Shown in pieces: positions 1-12,300 of a DNA stretch of 64,000 nucleotides (positions are counted from its first letter, which is position 1; each line of letters opens with the position of its first letter). This DNA comes from Imbricaverruca yamaguchii (lineage: Eukaryota; Arthropoda; Thecostraca; Neoverrucidae): the NCBI GenBank assembly GCA_034440575.1, contig JAOTOL010001633.1, positions 310,001 through 374,000 on the forward strand, in the 5' to 3' direction. The position numbers and the translations under genes were made by a program. The notes beneath the pieces were generated by a model. It was not told the DNA's origin. It ran no database searches and worked only from the letters and a program-made list of their open reading frames with translations.

Positions 1-195
1 CATGCCACCGTCTGATACTCCTGCCGCCGTATGATACCCGTCTGATGCTCCTGCCGTTGTCTGGTACTCATGCCACCGTATGATACCCTTGGCCGCAGTC
101 TGATATCCCTGCCGCCAACCGATACCCTGCTGCCGTTTGATACCCCTCCTGCCGTCTGATGTCCCGGCCTCTGCCTGATACCCCTGCCCCCGCAG
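1..195. repeat. Degenerate minisatellite abutting exon a acceptor
   Basis: Imperfect units of about 25-30 bases built on the motif ccgtctgatacc-cctgccgc recur from the window edge to the acceptor of exon a. The polypyrimidine tract of the acceptor (cccctgcccccgcag) looks like part of the last unit. The left limit lies outside the window. Confidence 0.7.
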
Positions 196-326
196 GCGAC
201 ATCCACGGCAACTTTGAGGACCTGGTGTGCTTTGAGAAGGCCTTGTGGCGACTGGGGCCGCTGCTGACGCCGGCCAGCTTTCTGTTCCTCGGCGACTACG
301 TCGACCGCGGTGCGCACGGCGTGGAG
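196..326 (+). CDS. Phosphatase exon a (GDIHG and GDYVDRG motifs)
   Basis: Acceptor cccccgcag precedes base 196 and donor gtgagt follows base 326. It enters with two bases of a split Gly codon and ends in phase 0. It encodes GDIHGN and, about 35 residues later, FLGDYVDRG, the first two metal-binding motifs of PPP phosphatases. The upstream 195 bases are an imperfect repeat that runs right up to the acceptor. Confidence 0.93.
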
Positions 327-3300
327 GTGAGTGTCGTGTCAGTCATGGTCCAGGCGGCGACAGTAGTGGACACGTCACCGCGCGGGCCTAAACTGGGCCG
401 GTCAGGAATAGACGCACTTTAGATGCTCCTTCAGTGGTCAAAATGGAAACGTTTTGCAGATATGAGGGTTGTGTATGCTCCGTCGTCCACGACCCTAGTT
501 GTTATGCCCATGCGTGATGGGAACGTGAGGATCAGCGTTCCTGGACTACCTTGAGGCCAATGAACCTGTTTTAGTAGTATTGTTGGGAAAGGATTTCGTC
601 GAGGTCGGGCCAAAAACAAATATAAGTTTGAGGAACAAAAGGAGAGATAGAGCTGAAGCGAAGGAAATGTGCTTACTTTCGGATGTACTTCGCATTGGCT
701 TTGAGTATCATCACTATCCAATCCGTTTAAGCACACACTGAACAGTTGTTTCATAACTCAATCATAAACAAAAACTCGCCCACTGACCTCCCCCTCGCTG
801 CACGGTGTTTTCGTGTTATCCCCGAATGACTCAAGTGCAGCTGAACTCAACAAGTACTTACTGGTAAAACCAGGTAAACAAAACCACCATACAAAATGGA
901 TGCCTTTGTACGGCAATGGGCATGGAACCGAAACAAAAGTTTTCTTATTTCTTCTATTTGCATATGTGACTAAACAGTAAAGCTGTCAATTATATGCAGA
1001 GCCACCAAAGTACGTATTGCTATCAAAGAGGCCAGTGGTTAATGGGCGTGGTTGGTTCGGCGCATGGCGCCGCTACTCACTAACGGTGGGGTGCTCCGTA
1101 CAGTGTCCTAAACTTATTTCACCATTAACTGTGAGGATAAAGAAAGAAGTTGCTTGGGAATAGTGAAAGATTAGAAGAAAATAAAGGATCGTCACTTGAG
1201 GATTAAAACAGTGGAATGCCTTTCACTTCAGTCACATGCATTTTACATTATTTAGCAGTAGTGTGCATAATGACTGCCCACACATGTGGCAAAATGGTAA
1301 AAACCTAAGACAAGGATGAAATAGCACAATTCCATTAAATGTGAATTTCCAGGCAACATGGTCAATTATTTTACACTGGCTCCGTACATCTGATGTGTGG
1401 CTGGTCTGACTCACGATCGGGCGGTACCCAGGCCGACTGTGTAGCCTGCCGTGTGTAGAGTCCTGATGTGTGGCTGGTCTGACTCACGATCGGGCGGTAC
1501 CCAGGCCGACTGTGTAGCCTGCCGTGTGTAGAGTCCTGATGTGTGGCTGGTCTGACTCACGATCGGGCGGTACCCAGGCCGACTGTGTAGCCTGCCGTGT
1601 GTAGAGTCCTGATGTGTGGCTGGTCTGACTCACGATCGGGCGGTACCCAGGCCGACTGTGTAGCCTGCCGTGTGTAGAGTCCTGATGTGTGGCTGGTCTG
1701 ACTCACGATCGGGCCGGTACCCAGGCCGACTGTGTAGCCTGCCGTGTGTAGAGTCCTGATGTGTGGCTGGTCTGACTCACGATCGGGCGGTACCCAGGCC
1801 GACTGTGTAGCCTGCCGTGTGTAGAGTCCTGATGTGTGGCTGGTCTGACTCACGATCGGGCCGGTACCCAGGCCGACTGTGTAGCCTGCCGTGTGTAGAG
1901 TCCTGATGTGTGGCTGGTCTGACTCACGATCGGGCGGGTACCCAGGCCGATTTTAGCCTGCCGTGTGTAGAGTCCTGATGTGTGGCTGGTCTGACTCACG
2001 ATCGGGCCGGTACCCAGGCCGACTGTGTAGCCTGCCGTGTGTAGAGTCCTGATGTGTGGCTGGTCTGACTCACGATCGGGCCGGTACCCAGGCCGACTGT
2101 GTAGCCTGCCGTGTGTAGAGTCCTGATGTGTGGCTGGTCTGACTCACGATCGGGCCGGTACCCAGGCCGACTGTGTAGCCTGCCGTGTGTAGAGTCCTGA
2201 TGTGTGGCTGGTCTGACTCACGATCGGGCCGGTACCCAGGCCGACTGTGTAGCCTGCCGTGTGTAGAGTCCTGATGTGTGGCTGGTCTGACTCACGATCG
2301 GGCGGTACCCAGGCCGACTGTGTAGCCTGCCGTGTGTAGAGTCCTGATGTGTGGCTGGTCTGACTCACGATCGGGCGGTACCCAGGCCGACTGTGTAGCC
2401 TGCCGTGTGTAGAGTCCTGATGTGTGGCTGGTCTGACTCACGATCGGGCCGGTACCCAGGCCGACTGTGTAGCCTGCCGTGTGTAGAGTCCTGATGTGTG
2501 GCTGGTCTGACTCACGATCGGGCGGTACCCAGGCCGACTGTGTAGCCTGCCGTGTGTAGAGTCCTGATGTGTGGCTGGTCTGACTCACGATCGGGCGGTA
2601 CCCAGGCCGACTGTGTAGCCTGCCGTGTGTAGAGTCCTGATGTGTGGCTGGTCTGACTCACGATCGGGCCGGTACCCAGGCCGACTGTGTAGCCTGCCGT
2701 GTGTAGAGTCCTGATGTGTGGCTGGTCTGACTCACGATCGGGCGGTACCCAGGCCGACTGTGTAGCCTGCCGTGTGTAGAGTCCTGATGTGTGGCTGGTC
2801 TGACTCACGATCGGGCCGGTACCCAGGCCGACTGTGTAGCCTGCCGTGTGTAGAGTCCTGATGTGTGGCTGGTCTGACTCACGATCGGGCCGGTACCCAG
2901 GCCGACTGTGTAGCCTGCCGTGTGTAGAGTCCTGATGTGTGGCTGGTCTGACTCACGATCGGGCCGGTACCCAGGCCGACTGTGTAGCCTGCCGTGTGTA
3001 GAGTCCTGATGTGTGGCTGGTCTGACTCACGATCGGGCGGTACCCAGGCCGACTGTGTAGCCTGCCGTGTGTAGAGTCCTGATGTGTGGCTGGTCTGACT
3101 CACGATCGGGCGGTACCCAGGCCGACTGTGTAGCCTGCCGTGTGTAGAGTCCTGATGTGTGGCTGGTCTGACTCACGATCGGGCCGGTACCCAGGCCGAC
3201 TGTGTAGCCTGCCGTGTGTAGAGTCCTGATGTGTGGCTGGTCTGACTCACGATCGGGCGGTACCCAGGCCGACTGTGTAGCCTGCCGTGTGTAGAGTCCT

Positions 3301-6300
3301 GATGTGTGGCTGGTCTGACTCACGATCGGGCCGGTACCCAGGCCGACTGTGTAGCCTGCCGTGTGTAGAGTCCTGATGTGTGGCTGGTCTGACTCACGAT
3401 CGGGCCGGTACCCAGGCCGACTGTGTAGCCTGCCGTGTGTAGAGTCCTGATGTGTGGCTGGTCTGACTCACGATCGGGCGGTACCCAGGCCGACTGTGTA
3501 GCCTGCCGTGTGTAGAGTCCTGATGTGTGGCTGGTCTGACTCACGATCGGGCGGTACCCAGGCCGACTGTGTAGCCTGCCGTGTGTAGAGTCCTGATGTG
3601 TGGCTGGTCTGACTCACGATCGGGCCGGTACCCAGGCCGACTGTGTAGCCTGCCGTGTGTAGAGTCCTGATGTGTGGCTGGTCTGACTCACGATCGGGCC
3701 GGTACCCAGGCCGACTGTGTAGCCTGCCGTGTGTAGAGTCCTGATGTGTGGCTGGTCTGACTCACGATCGGGCCGGTACCCAGGCCGACTGTGTAGCCTG
3801 CCGTGTGTAGAGTCCTGATGTGTGGCTGGTCTGACTCACGATCGGGCCGGTACCCAGGCCGACTGTGTAGCCTGCCGTGTGTAGAGTCCTGATGTGTGGC
3901 TGGTCTGACTCACGATCGGGCCGGTACCCAGGCCGACTGTGTAGCCTGCCGTGTGTAGAGTCCTGATGTGTGGCTGGTCTGACTCACGATCGGGCGGTAC
4001 CCAGGCCGACTGTGTAGCCTGCCGTGTGTAGAGTCCTGATGTGTGGCTGGTCTGACTCACGATCGGGCGGTACCCAGGCCGACTGTGTAGCCTGCCGTGT
4101 GTAGAGTCCTGATGTGTGGCTGGTCTGACTCACGATCGGGCCGGTACCCAGGCCGACTGTGTAGCCTGCCGTGTGTAGAGTCCTGATGTGTGGCTGGTCT
4201 GACTCACGATCGGGCCGGTACCCAGGCCGACTGTGTAGCCTGCCGTGTGTAGAGTCCTGATGTGTGGCTGGTCTGACTCACGATCGGGCGGTACCCAGGC
4301 CGACTGTGTAGCCTGCCGTGTGTAGAGTCCTGATGTGTGGCTGGTCTGACTCACGATCGGGCCGGTACCCAGGCCGACTGTGTAGCCTGCCGTGTGTAGA
4401 GTCCTGATGTGTGGCTGGTCTGACTCACGATCGGGCCGGTACCCAGGCCGACTGTGTAGCCTGCCGTGTGTAGAGTCCTGATGTGTGGCTGGTCTGACTC
4501 ACGATCGGGCCGGTACCCAGGCCGACTGTGTAGCCTGCCGTGTGTAGAGTCCTGATGTGTGGCTGGTCTGACTCACGATCGGGCCGGTACCCAGGCCGAC
4601 TGTGTAGCCTGCCGTGTGTAGAGTCCTGATGTGTGGCTGGTCTGACTCACGATCGGGCCGGTACCCAGGCCGACTGTGTAGCCTGCCGTGTGTAGAGTCC
4701 TGATGTGTGGCTGGTCTGACTCACGATCGGGCCGGTACCCAGGCCGACTGTGTAGCCTGCCGTGTGTAGAGTCCTGATGTGTGGCTGGTCTGACTCACGA
4801 TCGGGCCGGTACCCAGGCCGACTGTGTAGCCTGCCGTGTGTAGAGTCCTGATGTGTGGCTGGTCTGACTCACGATCGGGCCGGTACCCAGGCCGACTGTG
4901 TAGCCTGCCGTGTGTAGAGTCCTGATGTGTGGCTGGTCTGACTCACGATCGGGCCGGTACCCAGGCCGACTGTGTAGCCTGCCGTGTGTAGAGTCCTGAT
5001 GTGTGGCTGGTCTGACTCACGATCGGGCCGGTACCCAGGCCGACTGTGTAGCCTGCCGTGTGTAGAGTCCTGATGTGTGGCTGGTCTGACTCACGATCGG
5101 GCCGGTACCCAGGCCGACTGTGTAGCCTGCCGTGTGTAGAGTCCTGATGTGTGGCTGGTCTGACTCACGATCGGCGGCCGACTGTGTAGCCTGCCGTGTG
5201 TAGAGTCCTGATGTGTGGCTGGTCTGGCTCACCGTCCGGCCGGTACCAGGCCGACTGTGTAGCCTGCCGTGTGTAGAGTCCTGATGTGTGGCTGGTCTGA
5301 CTCACGATCGGGCCGGTACCCAGGCCGACTGTGTAGCCTGCCGTGTGTAGAGTCCTGATGTGTGGCTGGTCTGACTCACGATCGGGCCGGTACCCAGGCC
5401 GACTGTGTAGCCTGCCGTGTGTAGAGTCCTGATGTGTGGCTGGTCTGACTCACGATCGGGCCGGTACCCAGGCCGACTGTGTAGCCTGCCGTGTGTAGAG
5501 TCCTGATGTGTGGCTGGTCTGACTCACGATCGGGCCGGTACCCAGGCCGACTGTGTAGCCTGCCGTGTGTAGAGTCCTGATGTGTGGCTGGTCTGACTCA
5601 CGATCGGGCCGGTACCCAGGCCGACTGTGTAGCCTGCCGTGTGTAGAGTCCTGATGTGTGGCTGGTCTGACTCACGATCGGGCCGGTACCCAGGCCGACT
5701 GTGTAGCCTGCCGTGTGTAGAGTCCTGATGTGTGGCTGGTCTGACTCACGATCGGGCCGGTACCCAGGCCGACTGTGTAGCCTGCCGTGTGTAGAGTCCT
5801 GATGTGTGGCTGGTCTGACTCACGATCGGGCCGGTACCCAGGCCGACTGTGTAGCCTGCCGTGTGTAGAGTCCTGATGTGTGGCTGGTCTGACTCACGAT
5901 CGGGCCGGTACCCAGGCCGACTGTGTAGCCTGCCGTGTGTAGAGTCCTGATGTGTGGCTGGTCTGACTCACGATCGGGCCGGTACCCAGGCCGACTGTGT
6001 AGCCTGCCGTGTGTAGAGTCCTGATGTGTGGCTGGTCTGACTCACGATCGGGCCGGTACCCAGGCCGACTGTGTAGCCTGCCGTGTGTAGAGTCCTGATG
6101 TGTGGCTGGTCTGACTCACGATCGGGCCGGTACCCAGGCCGACTGTGTAGCCTGCCGTGTGTAGAGTCCTGATGTGTGGCTGGTCTGACTCACGATCGGG
6201 CCGGTACCCAGGCCGACTGTGTAGCCTGCCGTGTGTAGAGTCCTGATGTGTGGCTGGTCTGACTCACGATCGGGCCGGTACCCAGGCCGACTGTGTAGCC

Positions 6301-9300
6301 TGCCGTGTGTAGAGTCCTGATGTGTGGCTGGTCTGACTCACGATCGGGCCGGTACCCAGGCCGACTGTGTAGCCTGCCGTGTGTAGAGTCCTGATGTGTG
6401 GCTGGTCTGACTCACGATCGGGCGGTACCCAGGCCGACTGTGTAGCCTGCCGTGTGTAGAGTCCTGATGTGTGGCTGGTCTGACTCACGATCGGGCCGGT
6501 ACCCAGGCCGACTGTGTAGCCTGCCGTGTGTAGAGTCCTGATGTGTGGCTGGTCTGACTCACGATCGGGCCGGTACCCAGGCCGACTGTGTAGCCTGCCG
6601 TGTCGGGTACGAGCTCCTGATGTGTGGCTGGTCTGACTCACGATCGGGCGGTACCCAGGCCGACTGTGTAGCCTGCCGTGTGTAGAGTCCTGATGTGTGG
6701 CTGGTCTGACTCACGATCGGGCCGGTACCCAGGCCGACTGTGTAGCCTGCCGTGTGTAGAGTCCTGATGTGTGGCTGGTCTGACTCACGATCGGGCCGGT
6801 ACCCAGGCCGACTGTGTAGCCTGCCGTGTGTAGAGTCCTGATGTGTGGCTGGTCTGACTCACGATCGGGCCGGTACCCAGGCCGACTGTGTAGCCTGCCG
6901 TGTGTAGAGTCCTGATGTGTGGCTGGTCTGACTCACGATCGGGCGGTACCCAGGCCGACTGTGTAGCCTGCCGTGTGTAGAGTCCTGATGTGTGGCTGGT
7001 CTGACTCACGATCGGGCCGGTACCCAGGCCGACTGTGTAGCCTGCCGTGTGTAGAGTCCTGATGTGTGGCTGGTCTGACTCACGATCGGGCGGTACCCAG
7101 GCCGACTGTGTAGCCTGCCGTGTGTAGAGTCCTGATGTGTGGCTGGTCTGACTCACGATCGGGCCGGTACCCAGGCCGACTGTGTAGCCTGCCGTGTGTA
7201 GAGTCCTGATGTGTGGCTGGTCTGACTCACGATCGGGCCGGTACCCAGGCCGACTGTGTAGCCTGCCGTGTGTAGAGTCCTGATGTGTGGCTGGTCTGAC
7301 TCACGATCGGGCGGTACCCAGGCCGACTGTGTAGCCTGCCGTGTGTAGAGTCCTGATGTGTGGCTGGTCTGACTCACGATCGGGCCGGTACCCAGGCCGA
7401 CTGTGTAGCCTGCCGTGTGTAGAGTCCTGATGTGTGGCTGGTCTGACTCACGATCGGGCCGGTACCCAGGCCGACTGTGTAGCCTGCCGTGTGTAGAGTC
7501 CTGATGTGTGGCTGGTCTGACTCACGATCGGGCGGTACCCAGGCCCGACTTTGTAGCCTGCCGTGTGTAGAGTCCTGATGTGTGGCTGGTCTGACTCACG
7601 ATCGGGCCGGTACCCAGGCCGACTGTGTAGCCTGCCGTGTGTAGAGTCCTGATGTGTGGCTGGTCTGACTCACGATCGGGCCGGTACCCAGGCCGACTGT
7701 GTAGCCTGCCGTGTGTAGAGTCCTGATGTGTGGCTGGTCTGACTCACGATCGGGCCGGTACCCAGGCCGACTGTGTAGCCTGCCGTGTGTAGAGTCCTGA
7801 TGTGTGGCTGGTCTGACTCACGATCGGGCCGGTACCCAGGCCGACTGTGTAGCCTGCCGTGTGTAGAGTCCTGATGTGTGGCTGGTCTGACTCACGATCG
7901 GGCCGGTACCCAGGCCGACTGTGTAGCCTGCCGTGTGTAGAGTCCTGATGTGTGGCTGGTCTGACTCACGATCGGGCCGGTACCCAGGCCGACTGTGTAG
8001 CCTGCCGTGTGTAGAGTCCTGATGTGTGGCTGGTCTGACTCACGATCGGGCCGGTACCCAGGCCGACTGTGTAGCCTGCCGTGTGTAGAGTCCTGATGTG
8101 TGGCTGGTCTGACTCACGATCGGGCCGGTACCCAGGCCGACTGTGTAGCCTGCCGTGTGTAGAGTCCTGATGTGTGGCTGGTCTGACTCACGATCGGGCC
8201 GGTACCCAGGCCGACTGTGTAGCCTGCCGTGTGTAGAGTCCTGATGTGTGGCTGGTCTGACTCACGATCGGGCCGGTACCCAGGCCGACTGTGTAGCCTG
8301 CCGTGTGTAGAGTCCTGATGTGTGGCTGGTCTGACTCACGATCGGGCCGGTACCCAGGCCGACTGTGTAGCCTGCCGTGTGTAGAGTCCTGATGTGTGGC
8401 TGGTCTGACTCACGATCGGGCCGGTACCCAGGCCGACTGTGTAGCCTGCCGTGTGTAGAGTCCTGATGTGTGGCTGGTCTGACTCACGATCGGGCCGGTA
8501 CCCAGGCCGACTGTGTAGCCTGCCGTGTGTAGAGTCCTGATGTGTGGCTGGTCTGACTCACGATCGGGCCGGTACCCAGGCCGACTGTGTAGCCTGCCGT
8601 GTGTAGAGTCCTGATGTGTGGCTGGTCTGACTCACGATCGGGCCGGTACCCAGGCCGACTGTGTAGCCTGCCGTGTGTAGAGTCCTGATGTGTGGCTGGT
8701 CTGACTCACGATCGGGCCGGTACCCAGGCCGACTGTGTAGCCTGCCGTGTGTAGAGTCCTGATGTGTGGCTGGTCTGACTCACGATCGGGCCGGTACCCA
8801 GGCCGACTGTGTAGCCTGCCGTGTGTAGAGTCCTGATGTGTGGCTGGTCTGACTCACGATCGGGCCGGTACCCAGGCCGACTGTGTAGCCTGCCGTGTGT
8901 AGAGTCCTGATGTGTGGCTGGTCTGACTCACGATCGGGCCGGTACCCAGGCCGACTGTGTAGCCTGCCGTGTGTAGAGTCCTGATGTGTGGCTGGTCTGA
9001 CTCACGATCGGGCCGGTACCCAGGCCGACTGTGTAGCCTGCCGTGTGTAGAGTCCTGATGTGTGGCTGGTCTGACTCACGATCGGGCCGGTACCCAGGCC
9101 GACTGTGTAGCCTGCCGTGTGTAGAGTCCTGATGTGTGGCTGGTCTGACTCACGATCGGGCCGGTACCCAGGCCGACTGTGTAGCCTGCCGTGTGTAGAG
9201 TCCTGATGTGTGGCTGGTCTGACTCACGATCGGGCCGGTACCCAGGCCGACTGTGTAGCCTGCCGTGTGTAGAGTCCTGATGTGTGGCTGGTCTGACTCA

Positions 9301-12300
9301 CGATCGGGCGGTACCCAGGCCGACTGTGTAGCCTGCCGTGTGTAGAGTCCTGATGTGTGGCTGGTCTGACTCACGATCGGGCCGGTACCCAGGCCGACTG
9401 TGTAGCCTGCCGTGTGTAGAGTCCTGATGTGTGGCTGGTCTGACTCACGATCGGGCCGGTACCCAGGCCGACTGTGTAGCCTGCCGTGTGTAGAGTCCTG
9501 ATGTGTGGCTGGTCTGACTCACGATCGGCCGGTACCCAGGCCGACTGTGTAGCCTGCCGTGTGTAGAGTCCTGATGTGTGGCTGGTCTGACTCACGATCG
9601 GGCCGGTACCCAGGCCGACTGTGTAGCCTGCCGTGTGTAGAGTCCTGATGTGATGGTTCCTCGACAGGTGGTGGTCTACACCTGCCCTGTGTTGAGTCCT
9701 GATGTGATGGTCCTCGACAGGTGGTGGTCTACACCTGCCCTCTGTTGAGTCCTGATGTGATGGTCCTCGACAGGTGGTGGTCTACACCTGCCCTGTGTCA
9801 AGTCCTGATGTGATGGTCCCCTCCACAGGTGGTGGTCTACACCTGCCCTGTGACAAGTCCTGATGTGATGGTCCTCCTCCACAGGTGGTGGTCTACACCT
9901 GCCCTGTGTCGAGTCCTGATGTGATGGTCCTCCTCGACAGGTGGTGGTCTACACCTGCCCTGTGTTGAGTCCTGATGTGATGGTCCTCCTCGACAGGTGG
10001 TGGTCTACACCTGCCCTGTGACAAGTCCTGATGTGATGGTCCTCCTCCACAGGTGGTGGTCTGCACCTGCCCTGTGTTGAGTCCTGATGTGATGGTCCTC
10101 CTCCACAGGTGGTGGTCTACACCTGCCCTGTGTCGAGTCCTGATATGATGGTCCTCCTCGACAGGTGGTGGCCTACCTGTTCTCACAGAAGCTGCTCTGC
10201 CCCAACAAGTTCCACCTGCTCAGGGGCAACCACGAGGTTCGAGAGATCCAGCAGACGTTCTCCTTTCAGAGGTGGGCGATTGCGTAAAGTGTTAGAAGCT
10301 GGGCTGGCGCCACGGAGACGCTCCACAGCCATTAGTTGGATGCTCAGGGTCTTGTCCGAAGCCATGAGAGGCTTGGGACTACGGCTTCTAAAGATGACCG
10401 ATTTGCAACAACAAAAAAGGAATTATGTCAAACCAACGGATTTATTGAAGTGTATGCATACTGTGTGATCAGAAATGTTGTTCCGAAGCAATCTACTTGG
10501 AAAACTACCCGAATCTGGCGGATTTGTATGAGAGGCATAACGCGAACGAATTAAGTACGGGTTCGCCGCGTGCCACCGTCACCAGCCGCGGCACTAGAGT
10601 ATCCCAGCCGTGGTGCGACTGACGCATGTTGGGGACACTCACTTCGCCGGAAATTAACCTGCGGCCAATTAAGTCAATGGGTAGCGATGAGATGCTCAAG
10701 ATATTCGCTGAAATTATGAATGAGAGCATTGGTATGTACACAGTACATGTTACACGGAGGTGGTATTTTGCAGCGTGAACCATGTAGTCTCGGCATGGTT
10801 TGCAGTATGCCAACGGCCTATTCATATCAAATCACGCGATGAACGGTGACGTCAGTGGTGTGTGACGACCGCTGCGGTTGTTTCCAGGGAGTGCACCATC
10901 AAATTTGGTAAGATCACCGGGCCGGAGGTGTGGGAGGCCATCAACGACTGTTTTGACGTCATGCCGTTGGCGGCCGTGATCGACGGTAAGGTGGGTGCGC
11001 CATCCATCCTCCACAAATTCCCCATCAATCTTTTGTATTTCACGTGTTCTACGTGACCATGGTTGATGCGTCATCATTAGCAAACGAGACGAACAACCAA
11101 GGGAAGTCAACTGGTTACAGTTAATCGCGATATTCCGAACCGCTAAAGCTACGACTTTTAGCAGTTCGAAATATCGCGAATGAAAAATGAAGTGCGGGAT
11201 CAAATATTCTTGAACACAGGTGCCGCCATGGGAAAGGACTATGGGGCAATTGCCTCTCCTCCAACCACTGAATATCATGGCTTTATGCAGAGATTTGTTA
11301 GGTTTTATCAGCCGAAATTGGGACGAAACTGACTTGCTCACTCACCCACTTACAGCTTGCTTCCTTTTCCAGCAGGACTGGCGGTGTCGATGCCTGAACT
11401 GATGAGTGTTAATGGCACGCCGACTGCATTTTGCGCCCATTGCTCTTCATTTGTTGTGTGCAGAATGCACTTAGTGGCCAATCTATTTTTCCAGCCAGCC
11501 TCCTTTATATATTTCATCATGCACCGTCAGCATTTCCTGCCACCATCTATCTATCCCATCTCCACCTGCTGTGTCTGTACTCGATGTACGGGCCCCATGT
11601 CCATCTAGACGTCTGGATACTCTAAACCAGTGGTTCTTAGCCAGGAATGCTTGCCTCCCTGAGGGGTGCGAGACTGGTTCCTGGGCGGTGCGTCCATCTG
11701 AGTCCATCGGAGTCCGTCGGAGATACCCCTATCATCGACAGGGAAACCGGCTTCTCTCTGCCTCGCGGATGTTCGTTGACGCTTGCAGTTTTTGTTTGTT
11801 ATGTTCTCGTTGTCGGAACTCGCTGGCCGCTGTGTCGGAGCTGTCTGCTGGTCTGTACCTCTGTATGTGGGTGTGTAGGTGTAGGTGTGGGTGTGCGGCT
11901 GGCCACTGTGTAGCACCGCTGTGTCCCAGCTGTCTGCTGGTCTGTGCCTTTTGTGGGTGTGTGTGTGGGTGTAGGTATGGGTGTCGGCGGCTGGCCGCTG
12001 TGTCCCAGCTGTCTGCTGGTCTGTGCCTCTGTATGTGTGGGTGTGTGTGGGTGTAGGTATGGGTGTCGGCGGCTGGCCGCTGTGTCCCAGCTGTCTGCTG
12101 GTCTGTGCCTCTGTATGTGTGGTGTGTGTGTAGGTGTCGGCGGCTGGCCGCTGTGTCCCAGCTGTCTGCTGGTCTGTGCCTCTGTATGTGTGGGTGTGTA
12201 GGTGTGGGTGTAGGTATGGGTGTCGGCGGCTGGCCACTGCCGAGGGCAGCTGTCTGACGCCGCCGGTGCTGCAGATTTTCTGCGTGCACGGCGGCATTCC

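Noticed and set aside
1557..9595. Many identical minus-strand ORFs (60-125 codons, [17 protein letters not shown]) in the 73/74-bp satellite
   Set aside because: The period is not a multiple of three and the frames open and close only according to the one-base C variant. There is no codon bias.
1387..10164. CRISPR-like regular repeat array
   Set aside because: Units are contiguous without unique spacers, and the locus lies in an intron of an animal gene.
10991..10995. Donor at gtaagg inside exon c (10986)
   Set aside because: It would end exon c in phase 1 and lose the Gly-Lys before IFCVHGG, breaking the frame with exon d.
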